NCBI GenBank assembly: GCA_902783445.1
Contig: CACZQX010000365.1
Coordinates: forward strand, 1 to 9,555
Reading direction: 5' to 3'
Length of the DNA stretch: 9,555 nt
Source of the DNA: an uncultured Lachnospiraceae bacterium
GTDB lineage: Bacteria; Bacillota; Clostridia; Lachnospirales; Lachnospiraceae
Shown here: positions 5,817 through 9,555 of the stretch, in pieces
Layout of the letters: each line of letters begins with the position of its first letter
Numbering within the stretch: the first letter of the stretch is position 1
Translations under genes and position numbers: made by a program
The notes under the pieces: generated by a model
What the model was told of the DNA's origin: nothing
The model's database searches: none
The model's input: only the letters and a program-made list of their open reading frames with translations

Positions 5817-7514
5817 TTATGCCTTTCTTATTATAAGCTCTACACCATTTAATATTTCGGGCAGTTCTTTTATGCCCGGCTCATCTTTTATTTTTTCGCT
5901 AAATTCTATCTTCTTTAGTCCCTCGCATCCTCTGAAGGCGCTTATTCCCACGCTGTAAACGCTATCCGGCAATTCTATGCTTTTCAGTTTCTTGCAATCT
6001 CTGAAAGCATGGTCCGCTATTATTTTTAAATTTGAGCCTTCTTCAAAACTTAAGCTTTCAAGTTCTTCCATTCCCGCACATCCTGCTCCTTTAATTACTT
6101 CCAATGTTTTTGGGAAGCAAAGGCTCTTTATTTTCTTGCAATTTTCCAAAGCGGATACACCGATTATTTTTAATTTCGAATATTTAAGCATCGGCAAATC
6201 TTCAAGTTTTACGCAATCCGCCAAAGCAAAGTCGTCTATCATTTCCATGCTTATAGGCAAAACAATGCTTTCCAAAGACGAACATCCGCAAAACATACTG
6301 CGTCCCAATACTTTCGCTCCGTCGGGAATAATCGCACTCTTTACGGCCGCATCCATTCTGTAGGCCGACGGGTCTGCCGATTCGTATTCGTGAAGATTAT
6401 TAAATCCTACGCTCTTAACCTCTTCTTTGTATTTTATGTAATTGTAAATCTCTTCGTGACGCGGAGTATATTCCGAATAAAGAGGACATGATATTCCGCC
6501 CTGTTCGCAGCTTACATAGCCGTAAACAACCGAATTTTCTTTTATTGTTATTTTTCCTCTTGCAACAACAGAGACTATGTTGTCTTTTTTACCTATCATT
6601 ACATCTGATTCAATCTCGATGTTTTCCTGAGAAAAAACGTTTCCTGCAACAAAGCTGCCTCTTTCTATAAGGATGTCTCCTTCGGAAAAAATATTTCCCA
6701 ATACACCGGAGCCCTCGCAAATTCGCACGCTGTCCACCGTATGTATATCACCTTGAAGTATGGCTCCTTCAACTATCATTGTTTTGTTGGGAGTTACTAT
6801 GGAATAAGGCGCGGTTCTGAATTCCGTAAGCTTTTCGCTTGTAACATATGTTATGTTTTTCTTATCCCTTATAATGGGAAGTCTGAAGGCAAACTCGTTT
6901 TTTCCTTCCATGGGATCTTTAAAAGAGTCCGGATATTGTCCGAAATACACCGTTGGCGCAAAAAGCCTTTTAAATGTTACATTTTGTCCCAAACTTAAAA
7001 CCTTTGCCGCCGTTGCACTGACTCCCAAATCGCAATCATCATAAACCGCAAGAGTTTCGTCGGAATCTATCCAACGACTAACCTTTGTTTTGTTGCCGAT
7101 AACCATTTTGCCCGCAGCATAAGCCGCACGCAAACTCACATCCTTTACATTAAAGAATGCATTGTGTTTTACATATATTTCTTTTTGATATTCTTTTATG
7201 TGTTCCGGCGCAAAAAAATCTCTGTCCATAACAAGCAGCATTTCATCTATGCTGTCTTTTTCGAAATTTTTCAAAGATTCGGAATCCATAAAATGTTCTT
7301 TTCTCGAAAGTGTTATCTCATTGTCTTTTGCGCTTTCGATTGCCCCTTCTATCATCTCAGCAAAAGAATGGGCGAAGTAGCGCTCATCCTTTACCTTGTC
7401 CTGATCTATCTTCATAACGATTCCCGGAGTCACAAGATAGTAAATCCAGGCTATTATTATAGGTGCCAATATCATAGCGCAAAAAACTATGATTAAAACC
7501 GTCATTGTACTCAT
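5817..7514 (-). CDS. Membrane-anchored protein with bactofilin-like beta-solenoid and BspA-type leucine-rich repeats
   Basis: The 565-residue product has three parts. One hydrophobic helix lies at about 5-29. A central region (about 135-335) contains short strand repeats with regular Gly and Val/Ile, such as VEGAILQGDI, GSGVLGNIFSEGDI and GSFVAGNVFSQENI (248-300), as in bactofilin-type polymer-forming beta-solenoids. A C-terminal region (about 396-545) holds roughly six Treponema/BspA-type repeats of the form aF-x-x-C-x-x-L-x-x-I-x-L-P, for example at 407-420, 453-467 and 504-516. The residues before the helix carry no charge while those after it are Lys-rich, which by the positive-inside rule places the body in the cytoplasm; this is not certain, since BspA repeats are often on the surface. 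Its ATG overlaps the stop of the synthase gene by one base, so the two are probably made together. A scaffold for the synthase is a reasonable guess. The exact family is not recognised. Confidence 0.85.
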   Translation of the reverse strand: MSTMTVLIIVFCAMILAPIIIAWIYYLVTPGIVMKIDQDKVKDERYFAHSFAEMIEGAIESAKDNEITLSRKEHFMDSESLKNFEKDSIDEMLLVMDRDFFAPEHIKEYQKEIYVKHNAFFNVKDVSLRAAYAAGKMVIGNKTKVSRWIDSDETLAVYDDCDLGVSATAAKVLSLGQNVTFKRLFAPTVYFGQYPDSFKDPMEGKNEFAFRLPIIRDKKNITYVTSEKLTEFRTAPYSIVTPNKTMIVEGAILQGDIHTVDSVRICEGSGVLGNIFSEGDILIERGSFVAGNVFSQENIEIESDVMIGKKDNIVSVVARGKITIKENSVVYGYVSCEQGGISCPLYSEYTPRHEEIYNYIKYKEEVKSVGFNNLHEYESADPSAYRMDAAVKSAIIPDGAKVLGRSMFCGCSSLESIVLPISMEMIDDFALADCVKLEDLPMLKYSKLKIIGVSALENCKKIKSLCFPKTLEVIKGAGCAGMEELESLSFEEGSNLKIIADHAFRDCKKLKSIELPDSVYSVGISAFRGCEGLKKIEFSEKIKDEPGIKELPEILNGVELIIRKA

Positions 7515-8785
7515 TATGTATTCGCTTGTCCTTTATTTAAAAATCGCGTGGTTTTTGCCCATTTAACTTTTCTCTTTGTAATAAGATCCGCAATGGAATC
7601 AAAAAATCCCTGTGTAATGGCCCACATATAAAAGTAAAAATTAAACAAAAGAAGAGGTAAAAGGAATACTTCTCCCTTAATTCCGTCTAACATCAAGGAT
7701 ACTCCGATTTCATAAAACGGAGCAAAATTTCCGAAGGAACAATATGTTCCCAGGAATAAAAGCACCCACCAACCGGAGAATATATCCATTTCTCCCATAA
7801 AGAAGAGTAAATATGAACAAATATGTCCAAACAAAAGTATTACCGGCACAGCATATACAAGCAACAATAAAAAGCCGTCCAGTTTTTCTCTTGCCGTTAC
7901 ATTCCTTGAAAACAAAAGAGGAAATGTCTGACGCCACATTACCTGATTGTGGCCTCTGGCCCATCTTCTTATCTGTCTTGCACGCACGCTCCAGCTTTCC
8001 GGCGCTTCCTCGTAACATTCTGCGGAATTTGCATACATTACCTTCCATCCTCGTCTGTACATTTTAAATGTAAGGTCAGTATCTTCGGCCAAAACCGCTG
8101 TATCGAATCCGCCCATTTCCAGCATTACGTCTTTTCTGAAGGCTCCCACCGTTCCACCATACTGCGGAATCAACCTCAAATTGTATCTTGCCTGCTGGTC
8201 TACCTGATATCCGCCGGATCGCTCTATATTTATAAGTCTTGTTAGGATGTTTTTCTTTGCATTGTAAGGTATTACCCTTCCCATTACAGCCCCCACTTCA
8301 GGGTCTTCGAAGGCTATAACCAGCTGTTTTAACAAATATTTAGCCGGACGATAATCGGCATCGAATACTACTATTATTTCCCCCTCGGCAATCTGCATTG
8401 CCTCGTTTAAGCCTACGGGTTTTCCTCTGTCGGGACAATCTCTGTGAAGAGGTCTTATAAATTCGTATCTTCTGTGATAGTCATCCAACATCTCCTTGGT
8501 TCTGTCCGTTGAATTATCATTTATAGGGATTATTTCCAACATATCTCTGTCATAATCACAATTTAAAAGCGCCTTTAATGCTTCATCCAAAACCTGCTCT
8601 TCATTATGCATCGGCACCAGCACGCTTATTCGCTTCATTTTCGAGGTATAGATATCTCCGTAATACATACGCTGTCTGCCCTGAAAACGATTTACGGCAA
8701 AGATAAAATGCCTGATTGCGTAAACAAGCATAATAACTATGACAAATATTAAATATCCCTTTATTATGCTTATAGCCACTTCCAT
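7514..8785 (-). CDS. Processive family 2 glycosyltransferase (cellulose/PNAG-synthase-like)
   Basis: This is a membrane-embedded synthase that adds sugars from a nucleotide-sugar donor to a growing chain and passes it across the membrane. The 423-residue product has one N-terminal helix (about 7-30), a cytoplasmic GT-A domain and a C-terminal membrane block (about 303-328, 338-356, 372-395). All motifs of processive GT2 enzymes are present: SVLVPMHNEE (54-63), Asp90 in PINDNSTD, FDADY (141-145), the AEDTD acceptor-site acid (233-237) and QIRRW (271-275). The KW-x-KT-x-R tail near 408-414 is also typical. Length and layout fit IcaA/PgaC or hyaluronan-synthase types better than BcsA, and there is no PilZ domain. 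The sugar cannot be read from sequence. AGGAG sits six bases before the ATG, inside the upstream gene, which it overlaps by 16 bases. With the epimerase at the other end, an amino-sugar polymer is a plausible product. Confidence 0.93.
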   Translation of the reverse strand: MEVAISIIKGYLIFVIVIMLVYAIRHFIFAVNRFQGRQRMYYGDIYTSKMKRISVLVPMHNEEQVLDEALKALLNCDYDRDMLEIIPINDNSTDRTKEMLDDYHRRYEFIRPLHRDCPDRGKPVGLNEAMQIAEGEIIVVFDADYRPAKYLLKQLVIAFEDPEVGAVMGRVIPYNAKKNILTRLINIERSGGYQVDQQARYNLRLIPQYGGTVGAFRKDVMLEMGGFDTAVLAEDTDLTFKMYRRGWKVMYANSAECYEEAPESWSVRARQIRRWARGHNQVMWRQTFPLLFSRNVTAREKLDGFLLLLVYAVPVILLFGHICSYLLFFMGEMDIFSGWWVLLFLGTYCSFGNFAPFYEIGVSLMLDGIKGEVFLLPLLLFNFYFYMWAITQGFFDSIADLITKRKVKWAKTTRFLNKGQANT

Positions 8786-9555
8786 TCGTTTCTCCTCTTT
8801 CCCGAATCGTATATCTTTTGCATTCTGCGCTGGAAAAGCGCATAAATTGCAATCATATACAAAAAGTCGTACATAGGTCCCGCCACGAAAAACATATCTG
8901 CCATATACAAGGACGAAACCTTAACCAAAATGAAATTAAACACCGTATATCTTAAAAATCCCACACATGCGGAATATGCCATTATGCCAAAAAATGCCAA
9001 AAGCTTGGTGCCGAAGGCTCTTCCGTAGAAAAAGCCCACCACAAGACCCACAAGCACAATAAACAAAAGCCAGATGCCTATTTGTTGCTTTATCAATAAT
9101 CCCGAAAATTCTTCCCCCGTATAAATAACAGTATCTTCCGCAAAGGCATAAAAAACACATGATATAATGTGCACCAAAAAAGAAAAAAGCAAATATATCA
9201 TTAGAGGTCTGCCTCTAAAACTGCTTAACATCATAACAATTATTATTGCCAACACTATCAAAATATTTAATGTTATTTCTTCAATACTCGGTAAGGCGGA
9301 ATAATAACTTAATGTAAAAATCCTTCCAAAAGGCGGATAATCGCTTGCTACCGTAAAAACAAACTTTCCCGGAGTTTCCGATTGTATAAGCATCCCGGCC
9401 AAGTCCGACATAAACTTTGTGATTTTGTCCAAATTAAGACAAAGCAGTAAAAAACAAGGCGCCGCAATGCATAGCATAAAAACTATACCTCCAGCACGAT
9501 TAACTTGAAGATGCCTATATGTTCTTGCATACCAAATTCTGTTTTTTTGACTCAC
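8770..9555 (-). CDS. Six-helix membrane protein of unknown function, 5' end not resolved
   Basis: The reading frame runs to the right edge of the window. The first codon visible is a GTG, which may be the start or an internal Val, so the gene may be incomplete. The 261 visible residues show about six helices (22-41, 96-111, 117-138, 157-175, 185-209, 221-242). Basic residues before the first and after the last helix suggest that both ends are cytoplasmic. A loop of some 55 residues between helices 1 and 2 would face outside. No catalytic motif or known family is recognised. Its stop lies 16 bases inside the synthase gene, so the two are translated in close association, which suggests a synthase partner or export subunit. 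An exosortase-like assignment was considered and not accepted. Confidence 0.75.
   Translation of the reverse strand: MSQKNRIWYARTYRHLQVNRAGGIVFMLCIAAPCFLLLCLNLDKITKFMSDLAGMLIQSETPGKFVFTVASDYPPFGRIFTLSYYSALPSIEEITLNILIVLAIIIVMMLSSFRGRPLMIYLLFSFLVHIISCVFYAFAEDTVIYTGEEFSGLLIKQQIGIWLLFIVLVGLVVGFFYGRAFGTKLLAFFGIMAYSACVGFLRYTVFNFILVKVSSLYMADMFFVAGPMYDFLYMIAIYALFQRRMQKIYDSGKRRNEWKWL

Noticed and set aside
5977..6363. Plus-strand open frame of 128 codons opposite the leucine-rich repeats
   Set aside because: Its Ser/Ile/Phe-rich repetitive look is the mirror of the repeat codons on the coding strand; the minus-strand gene fully accounts for the region.
7514..8785. Bacterial cellulose synthase BcsA
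   Set aside because: The protein is too short, has no PilZ domain and no BcsB, BcsZ or other bcs gene is nearby; only the general processive GT2 class is supported.
8770..9555. Exosortase (XrtG-like) identity for the six-helix protein, suggested by its place beside a GT2 gene and by Cys197/Arg202
   Set aside because: The spacing of Cys and Arg does not match the exosortase pattern, and the final His is absent (Asp230 lies in that helix). No PEP-CTERM-like substrate was seen.

Overview
The window is one tightly packed block of nine genes, all read from the minus strand (right to left). It looks like the body of an exopolysaccharide or cell-surface polymer operon from a low-GC Gram-positive bacterium of the Clostridia, probably Lachnospiraceae-like. 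That placement rests on the AT-rich sequence, the strong AGGAG/AAAGG-type ribosome sites, and the gene families present: CotH, a VTC domain, DUF4956, a DHHW/SGNH-like protein and BspA-type leucine-rich repeats. No sequence search was run, so the taxonomic guess is an inference. No plus-strand gene, RNA gene, insertion sequence, CRISPR array or long repeat could be supported.

In transcription order: a six-helix membrane protein that runs to the right edge (8770-9555); a processive GT2 polysaccharide synthase (7514-8785); a membrane-anchored protein combining a bactofilin-like beta-solenoid with BspA-type repeats (5817-7514); a DHHW/SGNH-like anchored protein whose signature motif is degenerate (4698-5789); a small polytopic membrane protein (4128-4694); a VTC/triphosphate-tunnel polyphosphate-polymerase-like protein (3443-4126); a DUF4956 membrane protein (2706-3383); an anchored CotH-family kinase-like protein (1299-2702); and a non-hydrolysing UDP-GlcNAc 2-epimerase (173-1270). 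Junctions range from a 16-base overlap to a 59-base gap, and several ribosome sites lie inside the preceding gene. One transcript with translational coupling is therefore likely. Its promoter must lie to the right of the window.

Working model (inference): the GT2 enzyme polymerises an activated sugar at the inner face of the membrane and feeds it through its own helices. The epimerase supplies UDP-ManNAc as a precursor. The solenoid/LRR protein may be a scaffold, and the DHHW-like protein may bind or modify the exported chain. VTC + DUF4956 + CotH form a phosphate-related sub-module. The classical partners of cellulose, PNAG or alginate systems (BcsB, PgaB-type deacetylase, MBOAT acyl donor) are absent here.

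Left of the epimerase (1-172) a consensus sigma-A promoter (TTGACA, 17 bases, TATAAT) points leftward. It is followed at once by a perfect stem-loop and then, at the very edge, a strong ribosome site and ATG. A new transcription unit in the same direction therefore starts here and leaves the window.
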